Positions 1-8,957 of a stretch of DNA of 64,000 nucleotides are shown piece after piece. The translations under genes and the position numbers were made by a program. The DNA lies in NCBI GenBank assembly GCA_965221765.1, contig OZ244911.1:2108001-2172000 (forward strand). Direction: 5' to 3'. The stretch's first letter is position 1. Each line of letters begins with the position of its first letter. The DNA is from Bin25 sp965221765 (GTDB taxonomy: Bacteria; Bacteroidota; Bacteroidia; Flavobacteriales; Flavobacteriaceae). The notes under the pieces are model-generated. The model was given only the letters and a program-made list of their open reading frames with translations. It searched no databases and had not been told where the DNA came from.

Positions 1-1
1 C

Positions 2-3000
2 ACCTTCCCCGCGACCAAGGATTGCCAAGTGACTGCCGTGCTACAAGAAGTCGAGGAAGAACCCACCCGCTATCTCCTCCAAGCCACCCCTACCCCAGGA
101 GGCACTATTGATGGGCCCACTCAACTCGAAGTCCCCCCAGGCCAATCGGTGACCTTCACCGCCGTGGCTGACCAAAATCATGTCTTTGCCGGTTGGCAAA
201 CCGATGCCGCCTCCGAGTGTCCTACGATTAAAAATCCCCAAGAGCCTACCCTCTCGTTCACCGTGACGGGCCCCTGCACTCTGCAAGCGATCTTTCAAAA
301 AGCCCAACGCACCATCACTACCGCCATCAATACAGGCGGCACCATGACCCCCACCCAAACCATCGAACATGGACAAACGGTGCGCATTACCGTCGAGGTG
401 GATGACGACTATACCCTAAAAGAATGGAAAAGCGATTGCGGCAGCTTTAGCTCTAGTGAAACCACCATCACCTTCCCCGCGACCAAGGATTGTCAAGTGA
501 CTGCCGTGCTACAAGAAGTTGAAGAAGAACCAACACCCCAGACCAAAGATTGCAACGGACAACCCATTCCCATCGACGAGGATTGTCCTGAGCCAGAGCC
601 CCAAACCAAATCTTGTTGGGATGGTTCTGTGATTCCTCGCTCTCAAAGTTGTCCGATTCAAACCAAAGATTGCCATGGCAATCAAATCCCTAGTGGGGAT
701 ACTTGTCCTGATTTGCTAGTCCAGCATAGCAATGGCGTGACCATCATCATCAATCCCGCGCTTCAAAACCATTCGCAGTATGCGGGACGAAAAGCGACGG
801 TCGATGGCACCGAGTATACCATCGTGACCAATGCCACCCTCAAAACCTGGGCAGCCGATGATCAGACCAATGCCGTCTGTACCTCATTGGTGACCGATAT
901 GAGTGCCTTGTTCCGAAATAAAGCCTCGTTTAACCAAGATATCAGCTCCTGGGATACCAGTCGTGTCACCACGATGGAAAACATGTTTACTAAGGCTAAT
1001 GCTTTTAATGAAGATATTGGCGATTGGGATGTCAGCCAAGTGACCAATATGAATCATATGTTTAATACAGCCAGTGCCTTTAATCAAGACATCGGCGACT
1101 GGGATGTCAGCCAAGTGACCACTATGAATTCGATGTTTGCTAATGCTCCGGCCTTTAATCAAGATATCAGCGGGTGGGATGTTAGTAGTGTGACCTCGAT
1201 GAGAACGATGTTTGCTAATGCTACGGCCTTCCACCAAGATATTAGTGAGTGGACCGTCAGTCAGGTGACTACTTGCATTCAGTCGGTCTGTGACTTGATG
1301 GCCGCCTATCGCCCGGCTTTTAGTAGCTGTAGCCTTAGTTGTCCAGTCCAGACCCAAGATTGTCATGGACAACCCATCCCCGCGGGGGATACCTGTCCCC
1401 CCTTGCTAAAAAAACATAGTAATGGCACCACGGTCATCCTCCATCCCGACCTCCAAAATCCTTCGTCCTATGCGGGACGAAAAGCGACGGTCGATGGCAC
1501 CGAGTATACCCTCGTGACCAATGCCACCCTCAAAACCTGGGCCGCCGATGATCAGACCAATGCCGTCTGTACTTCTTTGGTGACCGATATGAGTGCCTTG
1601 TTCCGAAATAAAGCCTCGTTTAATCAAAATATCAGCTCGTGGGATACCAGCGGGGTGACCACCATGCAACAGATGTTTCAATCCGCCGCGGCTTTTAATC
1701 AAGATATTGGCCACTGGAATACCAGCAGCGTGACCAATATGGAAAACATGTTTTCCGGTGCACGGGCCTTTAATCAAGATATCGGGGATTGGAATGTCAG
1801 CAAGGTGACCACGATGAATTCGATGTTTACTGAGGCGGTGGCTTTTAATCAAGATATCGGCGAGTGGAATGTCAGTAGCGTGACCAATATGGGGGCGATG
1901 TTCAGTGGCGCTTGGGCCTTCAATCAAGATATCGGGGATTGGGATGTGAGCAGCGTGACCGATATGCGAGAAACGTTTAAAGGAGCCACGGCTTTTGATC
2001 AAGATATTAGCGACTGGGATGTCAGCAGTGTGACCACCTGTACCGAGGCGGTCTGTGGCTTGGTGCCGGCCTACCGTCCGGCTTTTACGTGTAGCGTCAG
2101 TTGTCCCACGCCCCCCTTGCTAGTCAAGGCGGCCAATGGGGTGACCGTCCTCCTCAATCCCTTGCTAGAAGCTTCCCAGATCCCTTCGGCAGGCGATACC
2201 TACACCCTCGAGGGGACCACCTATACCATCGTAGATAATGCCGCCCTCAAAACCTGGGCGACCAATGATCAGACCAATGCCGTCTGTACTTCCTTGGTGA
2301 CCGATATGAGTGCCTTGTTCCGAAATAAAGCCACTTTTAACCAAGATATCAGCTCGTGGGATACCAGCGGGGTGACCACCATGGCCAGGATGTTTCAAGG
2401 AGCCAGTGCTTTCAACCGAGATATTGGCGATTGGGAGGTCGGTAGTGTGACGGATATGGGTTATATGTTTGTCGATGCGAGTGTCTTCAACCAAGATATT
2501 GGCGATTGGGATGTCGGTAGTGTAACCTCGATGAGAACGATGTTTGTTAATGCTACGGCCTTCCACCAAGACATTGGCGAGTGGAATGTCAGTAGTGTGA
2601 CGGATATGTATGCCATGTTTTATCAAGCGAGTGCCTTCAACCAAGATATTGGCGATTGGGATGTTAGTAGTGTAACCAATATGGGTTATATGTTTTCTGA
2701 AGCGAGTGCCTTCAACCAAGACATTGGCGAGTGGAATGTCAGTAGTGTGACGGATATGTATGCCATGTTTTCTGAAGCGAGTGCCTTCAACCAAGACATT
2801 GGCGATTGGGATGTTAGTAGTGTAACCAATATGGGTTTTATGTTTTATAAATTGAGTGAATTCAACCAAGATATTGGGGAATGGGATGTCCGTAGTGTGA
2901 CCAATATGGCGGCTATGTTTTATGAGGTTACCTTATTTGACCAAGATATTGGGCAGTGGAAGGTCGGTAATGTGACGGATATGAGTGATATGTTTTATCA

Positions 3001-3502
3001 TGCGACTGTGTTCAACCAAGATATTGGCGATTGGGATGTCAGTAGTGTAACGAATATGAATTATATGTTTTCTGAAGCTGTCAGCTTCAACCAAGATATT
3101 GGGGAATGGAAGGTCGGTAATGTGACGGATATGAGTCAAATGTTTACAAGAGCCATATCTTTTAATGGAGATATCGGCGAGTGGGATGTCAGTAGTGTGA
3201 CCAATATGAAGCAGATGTTTTCGAATACTAATGCTTTTAATCAAGACATCGGGGAGTGGAATGTCAGTAATGTGACGGATATGGATGGGATGTTTGTGGC
3301 TGCTCGGGCTTTTAATCAAGACATCGGAGGCTGGGATGTCAGTAGTGTGACGGATATGGGTTATATGTTTAATAGTGCGACTTTATTCAATCAAGACCTT
3401 AGTAGTTGGAGTGTCAGTAGTGTGACAGATTGCACAGGATTTTCTTCTAGCTCCAGCTTAGTGGACTCCCATCTCCCTTCATTTACTAATTGTACCCCAT
3501 AG
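2..3502 (+). CDS. DUF285 (BspA-like) repeat surface protein, 5' partial
   Basis: The reading frame is open from base 2 and has no start in the window, so the N-terminus and any signal peptide lie outside. The GTG at 29 is internal, because the residues around it recur at about 475-530. Visible order: two Cys-containing divergent InlB B-repeat-like beta domains (about residues 10-160), a series of short C-x-G-x-x-I-P-x(4,5)-C-P modules, then three cassettes. Each cassette has a conserved lead (YAGRKATVDGTEYT or similar) followed by tandem 25-residue DUF285 repeats built on FNQDIGDWDVSSVTNM. The last cassette has about 14 repeats. Proteins of this kind are usually extracellular or surface attached, and function is not predictable from repeats alone. 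No C-terminal sorting domain is seen; the protein ends in NCTP and a TAG stop. Base composition is clearly more GC-rich than the neighbouring genes, above all in the first 2.2 kb. Confidence 0.85.
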   Translation, partial: TFPATKDCQVTAVLQEVEEEPTRYLLQATPTPGGTIDGPTQLEVPPGQSVTFTAVADQNHVFAGWQTDAASECPTIKNPQEPTLSFTVTGPCTLQAIFQKAQRTITTAINTGGTMTPTQTIEHGQTVRITVEVDDDYTLKEWKSDCGSFSSSETTITFPATKDCQVTAVLQEVEEEPTPQTKDCNGQPIPIDEDCPEPEPQTKSCWDGSVIPRSQSCPIQTKDCHGNQIPSGDTCPDLLVQHSNGVTIIINPALQNHSQYAGRKATVDGTEYTIVTNATLKTWAADDQTNAVCTSLVTDMSALFRNKASFNQDISSWDTSRVTTMENMFTKANAFNEDIGDWDVSQVTNMNHMFNTASAFNQDIGDWDVSQVTTMNSMFANAPAFNQDISGWDVSSVTSMRTMFANATAFHQDISEWTVSQVTTCIQSVCDLMAAYRPAFSSCSLSCPVQTQDCHGQPIPAGDTCPPLLKKHSNGTTVILHPDLQNPSSYAGRKATVDGTEYTLVTNATLKTWAADDQTNAVCTSLVTDMSALFRNKASFNQNISSWDTSGVTTMQQMFQSAAAFNQDIGHWNTSSVTNMENMFSGARAFNQDIGDWNVSKVTTMNSMFTEAVAFNQDIGEWNVSSVTNMGAMFSGAWAFNQDIGDWDVSSVTDMRETFKGATAFDQDISDWDVSSVTTCTEAVCGLVPAYRPAFTCSVSCPTPPLLVKAANGVTVLLNPLLEASQIPSAGDTYTLEGTTYTIVDNAALKTWATNDQTNAVCTSLVTDMSALFRNKATFNQDISSWDTSGVTTMARMFQGASAFNRDIGDWEVGSVTDMGYMFVDASVFNQDIGDWDVGSVTSMRTMFVNATAFHQDIGEWNVSSVTDMYAMFYQASAFNQDIGDWDVSSVTNMGYMFSEASAFNQDIGEWNVSSVTDMYAMFSEASAFNQDIGDWDVSSVTNMGFMFYKLSEFNQDIGEWDVRSVTNMAAMFYEVTLFDQDIGQWKVGNVTDMSDMFYHATVFNQDIGDWDVSSVTNMNYMFSEAVSFNQDIGEWKVGNVTDMSQMFTRAISFNGDIGEWDVSSVTNMKQMFSNTNAFNQDIGEWNVSNVTDMDGMFVAARAFNQDIGGWDVSSVTDMGYMFNSATLFNQDLSSWSVSSVTDCTGFSSSSSLVDSHLPSFTNCTP
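884..3432 (+). repeat. Tandem 75-bp DUF285-coding repeats in three cassettes
   Basis: Each 75-bp unit encodes about 25 residues of the form M-F-x(3)-A-x-x-F-N-Q-D-I-(G/S)-x-W-x-V-S-x-V-T-x-M. Three cassettes start near 784, 1471 and 2215 with almost identical DNA, and hold about 5, 6 and 14 units. The first two cassettes are GC-rich. The third drifts to AT-rich synonymous codons such as agtagtgtgac. This suggests that units were amplified at different times or exchanged between genes. Confidence 0.85.
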
Positions 3503-3719
3503 ATGATGGATCAATAGATTATGATTTTCAGATTTTTATAACCTATTATTCTCTGTCTTCGGAAGAGATTAAATTCAAAACGTTATGAAATCAACTGGGC
3601 ATCATGAGGTAATAGCAAGTTGAACAAGGTAGTTTTGGAAATGAAAATTATAACAAATTTTAGCATGATCAATATCGGATATAAACCGCCTTAGTTAAAT
3701 TTGCTTCATTACCTTAAAA

Positions 3720-3908
3720 ATGAAAATTTCAAATAATTGGCTAAAAAAATTTATAAAAACTGAGTTAAAACCAAATGAGATTAGTGAGTTATTGACTGAT
3801 TTAGGACTAGAAGTAGAAATTACTAGTCGCTTTACTGTCAATGAAATTTTTTCAAACGGTATTGTTGTCGGTAGAGTAGAAGTGTATCTCGTTCAAATAT
3901 CCACTTAA
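3720..3908 (+). pseudogene. pheT: pheT 5' stub (phenylalanyl-tRNA synthetase beta)
   Basis: The first 55 or so residues (starting MKISNNWLKKFIK, with the family hallmark LLTDLGLEVE) match the N-terminus of the PheRS beta chain, which is normally about 800 residues. Similarity stops near 3890, and the frame ends at 3908 inside what looks like the end of a decayed IS3-type element. No later part of pheT follows the element; the next gene is folE. PheT is essential, so a complete copy should exist elsewhere and this is a leftover from insertion or rearrangement. A TAAATTTG box at about 3695 resembles a Bacteroidota -7 promoter element and may once have driven it. Confidence 0.75.
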
Positions 3909-4964
3909 AAAAAAGTTTGACAATGAGCCAAAGATTTGTTGTATCCTTCGAGTGCTCGAAAACCGAAGGATTAGAGAGAAAAACCATTGATATCAATTCT
4001 TGCGAAATCATTGGTCACAAAAGATTGAAATAAAGTTAAAAAAAGCTGATGTTGCTATAAACCTTAGTCGATGATCCTTAGATAGTGATTGATCCTATCA
4101 TTATGAGCATTGTGAGATAATCGCTTTATTATCGATTCGTCGTAGTGGATGGTACTACAAAGCCATAGGCCATTTCCAACTTGATTGGTGATTGGCGGGT
4201 TTGATCAAGGAGTCCATTATCCACTATCTTTTTTTGCTATAGCAAATGCATCCGATGGATGCTCATAAAGCATCCTACACTCAAACGGCTTTATAATAAA
4301 TAGTATTTGCCGTATTTATAAGTTAGTTAATATCCGAACTCTTTATCTCAACATTAAAGACATCACTCGAGGAAGTCAAGGTCATTAGCATCACGTATTT
4401 CTGTATTTAATAATAGGATTCACCGTCCAAGAATCCAATCAAGTCTAGGTAATCGATATCACCTCTATTGGTATTCGAAAAGGAAAGTTTTTCCGCTATG
4501 CCATCATCAATCGCTATCTCGTTTAAGGTTGGCTTTTATCTTTCCAATACCATGCCTATGAACTTGTATTTGGAAGTTCTTTATAAAGCTATCCAACACC
4601 ACGGTTGTCATTAGATATTGAATACGGATGAAGACAATCAATTTATTCCAAAGGAATATACGAGTACCGTGAGTCGTTTTTTATTCGGTTAAGTAATGGA
4701 TAAAGACAGAGAGACGAACAGTTTTTTGTTTAAATGATGATAGCATTGGATAAAACAAGAGTACCCCCTATCGAACCCTCTGATGATGCTTTGGAATGCT
4801 ATAATAAATTGGAACCATAGTTTCGGATTTATCATGATGATAGACCACATCAAAGTATGACATATCAAATGCTAGTCGATTCTCGCCAATATATCAATCA
4901 AAATAAAGCATCATGAACCATCAAAAAAATAAGAATTTATTTTTAAGTCGGAATGGCGCTTTTT
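3897..4964 (+). mobile_element. Decayed IS3-family element inserted in pheT
   Basis: In shifting frames this stretch reads like an IS3-type OrfB transposase: a CEIIALLSIRRSGWYYK-like helix, NQVWxIDITYI, an ILNTDEDNQF-like segment around the second catalytic Asp, and YHDDRPHQSMTYQ near the end. Possible terminal inverted repeats are TCC-ACTTAAAAA at about 3897 and its complement with one extra base at about 4952-4964. The left end falls exactly where similarity to pheT stops. Many frameshifts and stops make it inactive. The boundaries are approximate. Confidence 0.6.
4040..4916 (+). pseudogene. IS3-family transposase OrfB remnant
   Basis: Fragments of an integrase-core (DDE) transposase lie in several frames. 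The D-I-T motif is at about 4455 and a second acidic segment at about 4620. The C-terminal RPHQSMTY motif and a TGA stop are at 4914-4916. Every segment is separated from the next by frameshifts or stop codons. It is unlike the other IS3 copy at 21 kb in sequence, so it is a different element of the same family. Confidence 0.6.
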
Positions 4965-5191
4965 CAAGTCCGAATTCCAAATAAAAACACAAGTGATAGA
5001 ATCACTTAAATTTAGCCAATAACTCCCCTAACACTCGGCTATAGCTCAAAAGTTCTCGATTTATGTCAATCAAGGATAAGTCATGGCATCATAAGAAAAT
5101 AAATAAGTGATACACTAGTGCTTCTATAGCTAAGGTTATTTAATTCTAAGGAATTAAAATGAGTAATTTAGCCCCCAACTAAAATTAATCA
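4917..5191. other. Intergenic region before folE with a palindrome
   Basis: There is no coding signal. It contains the presumed right end of the IS remnant, a small hairpin (AAGTGA-TAGAA-TCACTT, about 4991-5007), and a perfect palindrome TTTAATTC-TAAG-GAATTAAA at 5139-5158, 33 bases before the folE start. The palindrome could be an operator or just AT-rich coincidence. Confidence 0.35.
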
Positions 5192-5869
5192 ATGAAAAAA
5201 GAAATGATTGATACAATAGATGATGAGGATTGCACCATCTGTGAACGTCTTGACACTCCTTTTAATACTAATGCAGTAGAATTAACTCCAGAAAAAAAAA
5301 TTGAATTAATCCAACCCAAGGTAAAAGAAATTTTGGAAATTCTAGGATTGGACACTAATGATTCTAGTTTAATGAAAACCCCGTATCGAGCAGCCAAAAT
5401 GTGGGTCAAAGAACTGTTCTATGGACTATCTATTGAAAATGAGCCATCTGTTTCAAAATTTAAAAAGAATTATGATTACGGAGAAATGATTGTTAGTAAA
5501 AATATTTCTATTTTTTCTACCTGTGAACACCATTTGCTTCCGATCATTGGAAAAGCTCATGTCGCTTATTTCCCAAAAAATAATGAAGTTGTGGGGTTAT
5601 CCAAAATCAACCGAATCGTGGATTTTTATGCCAAACGACCCCAGGTTCAAGAAAGACTAACCTTCCAAATTGTCAATAAGATAAAATCTGTGATGCAATC
5701 AGAAGACGTTGCTTGTGTCATTGAAGCCAAACATCTATGTGTCAATTATAGAGGTATTAGAGATGCTAATAGTTCTACAGTCACAAATCTATTTGAAGGT
5801 CAATTCAAGCAACAAACTACAAAAAAAGAATTTTTAAAGTCCATCTCTTTGGAAACTGAATTCGGATGA
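5192..5869 (+). CDS. folE: GTP cyclohydrolase I FolE
   Basis: This enzyme converts GTP to 7,8-dihydroneopterin triphosphate, the first step of tetrahydrofolate (and queuosine/biopterin-type) synthesis, in the cytoplasm as a decamer. At 225 residues it is a normal type IA length. The zinc ligands are visible: Cys111 and His114 in CEHHLLPIIG and Cys183 in HLCVNYRGIRD. The GLSKINRIVDFYAKRPQVQE segment is diagnostic. The ATG at 5192 is the natural start; no strong Shine-Dalgarno is visible, as is usual in this phylum. The stop overlaps the start of cysS as ATGA, so the two are translationally coupled. Confidence 0.95.
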   Translation: MKKEMIDTIDDEDCTICERLDTPFNTNAVELTPEKKIELIQPKVKEILEILGLDTNDSSLMKTPYRAAKMWVKELFYGLSIENEPSVSKFKKNYDYGEMIVSKNISIFSTCEHHLLPIIGKAHVAYFPKNNEVVGLSKINRIVDFYAKRPQVQERLTFQIVNKIKSVMQSEDVACVIEAKHLCVNYRGIRDANSSTVTNLFEGQFKQQTTKKEFLKSISLETEFG

Positions 5870-7347
5870 ATTCAAAGTTATTTATCTATAATTCTCTTTC
5901 AGGAAAAAAAGAGGAATTCAAACCATTACACCCCAAGTGGGTGGGTATGTATGTCTGTGGTCCTACCGTATATAATAAAGTTCATTTGGGGAATTGTCGG
6001 ACTTTTATTTCTTTTGACTTAATTCTTCGATACCTTAGGTATATAGGATATAAAGTACGGTATGTTCGTAATATTACCGATGCTGGTCATCTTGAATATG
6101 ATGCAGACCAAGGTGAAGATAGAATTTCAAAAAGAGCTCGATTAGAACAAATCGAACCCATGGAAGTGGTTCAAAAATATACGCTTGACTTCCATAGGTG
6201 TCTATCCAAATTCAATGTGCTTCCTCCTAATATAGAGCCTACTGCCTCGGGTCATATCATCGAGCAAATTGAATTGATCAAATCCATTATTGATAAAGGC
6301 TTTGCTTATGAACGAAATGGCTCGGTTTATTTTGATGTTATAAAATATAATCAATCCCATCAGTATGGTATTCTTAGCAATCGTGATATCCAAGAATTGG
6401 TTCACAATACTAGAGAACTTGATGGTCAAGATGATAAAAAAAACCCGCAAGATTTTGCTCTTTGGAAAAAAGCCGAACCATTGCATATCATGAGATGGCC
6501 TTCTCCATGGAGTGATGGTTTTCCAGGATGGCATTTAGAATGTACTGCTATGAGTAGCAAGTATCTTGGAGAAACATTTGATATCCATGGAGGGGGCATG
6601 GATTTAAAGTTTCCACATCATGAATGTGAAATAGCTCAATCAACGGCGATCAATGGAAAATCGCCAGTAAACTATTGGATTCATGGTAATTTATTGACTC
6701 TCAATGGTAAAAAGATGGCAAAATCAACTGGCAGCTTTTTATTGCCTGAGGACATTTTTAATGGAACCACTAGTCTATTCCATAAGACCTATTCTCCCAA
6801 TGTGGTACGTTTTTTCATGCTCCAAGCACACTATCGAAGTATCCTTGATATCAGTGAATCGGCATTAGAAGCTTCTAAAAGAGGATTGACTAAATTATTT
6901 GAAGGATTTCATACTCTCGATAATCTAAAACAAGGCTCAGATAGAATAGATTTCGATTATGAATCATGGTTGGATGTATGTCATCAAGTGATGAATGATG
7001 ATTTTAATAGTCCCCTTCTGATTGCTCAATGTTTTACAGCGATCAAGTTTATTGAAAAAGTAAATCGTAGCGAAAAAAAAATCAATGCCCAATTAATTCA
7101 AAATTTAAAAACTAGTTTGAACGATTTTCTATTCGACGTATTAGGATTGTCACCAGAAAAATCTGAAGTATCTCAAAAAGAAAATTCGAGATTATCCAAT
7201 CAACTGATTGAAATTCTCCTAGCTATTCGAAAGCGTGCTAGAGATAATGGTGATTATGTGACTTCAGATGAGATTAGAAATGAACTATCTAAATCAGGGA
7301 TTGAATTAAGCGATACTAGTTTAGGAACAAAGTACCAAATCAAATGA
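5866..7347 (+). CDS. cysS: Cysteinyl-tRNA synthetase
   Basis: This class I aminoacyl-tRNA synthetase charges tRNA-Cys. At 493 residues it is full length. Seen motifs: CGPTVYNKVHLGN, with the first zinc Cys31 and the HIGH-type HLGN (residues 40-43); WHLECTAMSS with the second zinc Cys; HHECE zinc ligands near residue 250; and KMAKS (the KMSKS loop) near residue 285. The C-terminal part carries the DALR helical domain. It overlaps folE by 4 nt and is followed after 1 nt by yidD. Confidence 0.95.
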   Translation: MNSKLFIYNSLSGKKEEFKPLHPKWVGMYVCGPTVYNKVHLGNCRTFISFDLILRYLRYIGYKVRYVRNITDAGHLEYDADQGEDRISKRARLEQIEPMEVVQKYTLDFHRCLSKFNVLPPNIEPTASGHIIEQIELIKSIIDKGFAYERNGSVYFDVIKYNQSHQYGILSNRDIQELVHNTRELDGQDDKKNPQDFALWKKAEPLHIMRWPSPWSDGFPGWHLECTAMSSKYLGETFDIHGGGMDLKFPHHECEIAQSTAINGKSPVNYWIHGNLLTLNGKKMAKSTGSFLLPEDIFNGTTSLFHKTYSPNVVRFFMLQAHYRSILDISESALEASKRGLTKLFEGFHTLDNLKQGSDRIDFDYESWLDVCHQVMNDDFNSPLLIAQCFTAIKFIEKVNRSEKKINAQLIQNLKTSLNDFLFDVLGLSPEKSEVSQKENSRLSNQLIEILLAIRKRARDNGDYVTSDEIRNELSKSGIELSDTSLGTKYQIK

Positions 7348-7348
7348 T

Positions 7349-7573
7349 GTGATAAAAAAAATATTATCATACCCTTTTATCATCATAGTTCAATTCTATC
7401 AATACTTCGTTTCACCCCTCCTTCCCCCCAAATGTCGGTTCCATCCAACATGTTCGGCATATTCATTAGAAGCATTTCGAAAATACGGTCCCTTCAAAGG
7501 TTTTATTTTAACAGTGAAAAGACTTTGGAAATGTCATCCATGGGGTGGCCGTGGACAAGACCCTGTTCCATAA
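7349..7573 (+). CDS. yidD: Membrane protein insertion efficiency factor YidD
   Basis: This 74-residue protein has the family core CRFHPTCSAYSLEAFRKYG and KRLWKCHPWGGRGQDPVP. YidD is a small, amphipathic inner-membrane-associated protein that helps YidC insert membrane proteins. The start is GTG at 7349, one base after the cysS stop, so it is probably co-transcribed with folE-cysS. The three Cys residues of the family are present. Confidence 0.9.
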   Translation: MIKKILSYPFIIIVQFYQYFVSPLLPPKCRFHPTCSAYSLEAFRKYGPFKGFILTVKRLWKCHPWGGRGQDPVP

Positions 7574-7592
7574 AGTAATTGACTCTATTCTT

Positions 7593-7600
7593 TACATTTG
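7593..7600 (+). promoter_or_regulatory. Bacteroidota -7 box (TACATTTG) for lgt
   Basis: TACATTTG fits the TAnnTTTG -7 consensus of Bacteroidota sigma-ABfr promoters. It lies 18 bases before the ATG at 7619, giving a short leader. No well-spaced -33 TTTG is evident. Confidence 0.5.
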
Positions 7601-7618
7601 CATCTTCAATATTCATTT

Positions 7619-8482
7619 ATGATACTCTATCGATTTAATTGGCAACCAAGCGAAACCCTCTTTGAAATAGGCGATTTCGGCATTCATATATATTCTCTGA
7701 TGTTTATTATCGCCTTCGGCTTGGGATATTATATCATGAGAAATATCTATAAAAACGAAAATGTAAAAGTTACTGAATTAGAATCGTTATTCACTTACAT
7801 GGTTATTGCGGTTTTATTAGGGGCAAGACTAGGGGATGTTTTTTTTTATAGCTGGGATTACTATAAAAATCATTTAATAGAAATTCTATTACCTATTCGA
7901 GAAAATCCAAACCGTTCTCTATTTTTTGGTTTAATCGATGGCTATGCTTTTTCAGGATACAAAGGATTGGCTTCTCATGGGGCCGTCATTGGGGTATTGG
8001 TTGGACTTTGGCTATACCAAGTTAGATATAAATACAGATCGTTTATTTGGCTATTAGACCGAGTCACTATTCCAATCACTATTGGAGGTTGTTTTGTACG
8101 TATCGGAAATTTTTTCAATTCTGAAATCGTTGGAAAGTATACCAATACTGATTTTGGAGTCGTCTTTATCAATAATAATGAAACTCTACCCCGTCATCCA
8201 GCGCAATTATATGAGGTTGCTGGTTATTTTATTTTATGGCTATTCTTAAGAAGAATCTATAAGACTGATAAAAGAAATTATCCAGGCTATCTCATTGGTT
8301 TGATGTTTACCGGTATGTTCACCATTCGATTTATCATTGAATTTGTTAAGGAAAAGCAAGGTGGTATTGAAGAATATTTACCGGGATTAAGTACTGGTCA
8401 ATGGTTAAGTATTCCTTTAATTATTGTTGGTATCTATTTAATAATTAGAGCATTAAAAAAAGGTCCCGTTGTCTATTCTTGA
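7619..8482 (+). CDS. lgt: Prolipoprotein diacylglyceryl transferase Lgt
   Basis: Lgt is an inner-membrane enzyme that moves the diacylglyceryl group from phosphatidylglycerol to the lipobox Cys of prolipoproteins. About 287 residues with several hydrophobic segments. The conserved motifs are LASHGAVIG (catalytic His), RIGNFFNSEIVGK (the Lgt signature) and RHPAQLYE. ATG 7619 is preferred over the upstream in-frame TTG at 7598, because the TTG overlaps the likely -7 promoter box and adds residues not typical of the family. It serves the predicted lipoproteins in the window (the MlrC-like protein, DUF6452 and DUF1573). Confidence 0.93.
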   Translation: MILYRFNWQPSETLFEIGDFGIHIYSLMFIIAFGLGYYIMRNIYKNENVKVTELESLFTYMVIAVLLGARLGDVFFYSWDYYKNHLIEILLPIRENPNRSLFFGLIDGYAFSGYKGLASHGAVIGVLVGLWLYQVRYKYRSFIWLLDRVTIPITIGGCFVRIGNFFNSEIVGKYTNTDFGVVFINNNETLPRHPAQLYEVAGYFILWLFLRRIYKTDKRNYPGYLIGLMFTGMFTIRFIIEFVKEKQGGIEEYLPGLSTGQWLSIPLIIVGIYLIIRALKKGPVVYS

Positions 8483-8957
8483 CAACATTACCATATTGTT
8501 TTTTGAATCTCATCTAATTTTTAAACCCTATCCATGTTTAACTTGCTAATTCAATAGGGGGTCCGTGTTTATTTTATCCCCAATTTTTTTATTTCTATAT
8601 ATCATATTGTTATTTGGCAAATCATCTTCTAAGCAAAATAATGCGGGTTTTCTCTAGTCTTTCTCACAAGATGGATGAAATAGTAAAAATGTATCGATGA
8701 ACGATTGCTTGATGATAATATACTGCGTTTAGCAAATTCCAAATCATTATCAAGATGGTCTTAAACAACTAAGATTCGATTTTCTTAATAATCCGGTGAA
8801 CAACTTATATGAGATTTCTTTAATCTTAGTCTATCGGGCAACATTGTTGATAGACATCCTATTTCAACTCGTATCATTCAATCCGATTCAATATCCACCC
8901 TCCCCTTATTGTGCTAATCAAAAAAAATATTTGTTTTAATGACGTCAGAAAAATCCA
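8483..8957. other. Non-coding gap between lgt and the helicase gene
   Basis: There is no intact gene. A weak hairpin followed by TTTTTT at about 8485-8507 may end lgt transcription. In one plus-strand frame near 8690-8750 the words DERLLDDNILRLANSKSL recall the N-terminal part of IS1380/IS4-type transposases, but the similarity is short and broken, so this is only a possible relic. Confidence 0.3.

Noticed and set aside
884..3319. Long minus-strand open frames opposite the DUF285 gene
   Set aside because: They mirror the codon periodicity of the repeats, have no start context or family likeness, and change frame at each cassette. They are shadows of the plus-strand gene.
5139..5158. Riboswitch or operator upstream of folE
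   Set aside because: There is a perfect 8-bp palindrome, but the region is AT-rich, too short for a known folate-type (THF) riboswitch and lacks its conserved core. Noted only as a palindrome.
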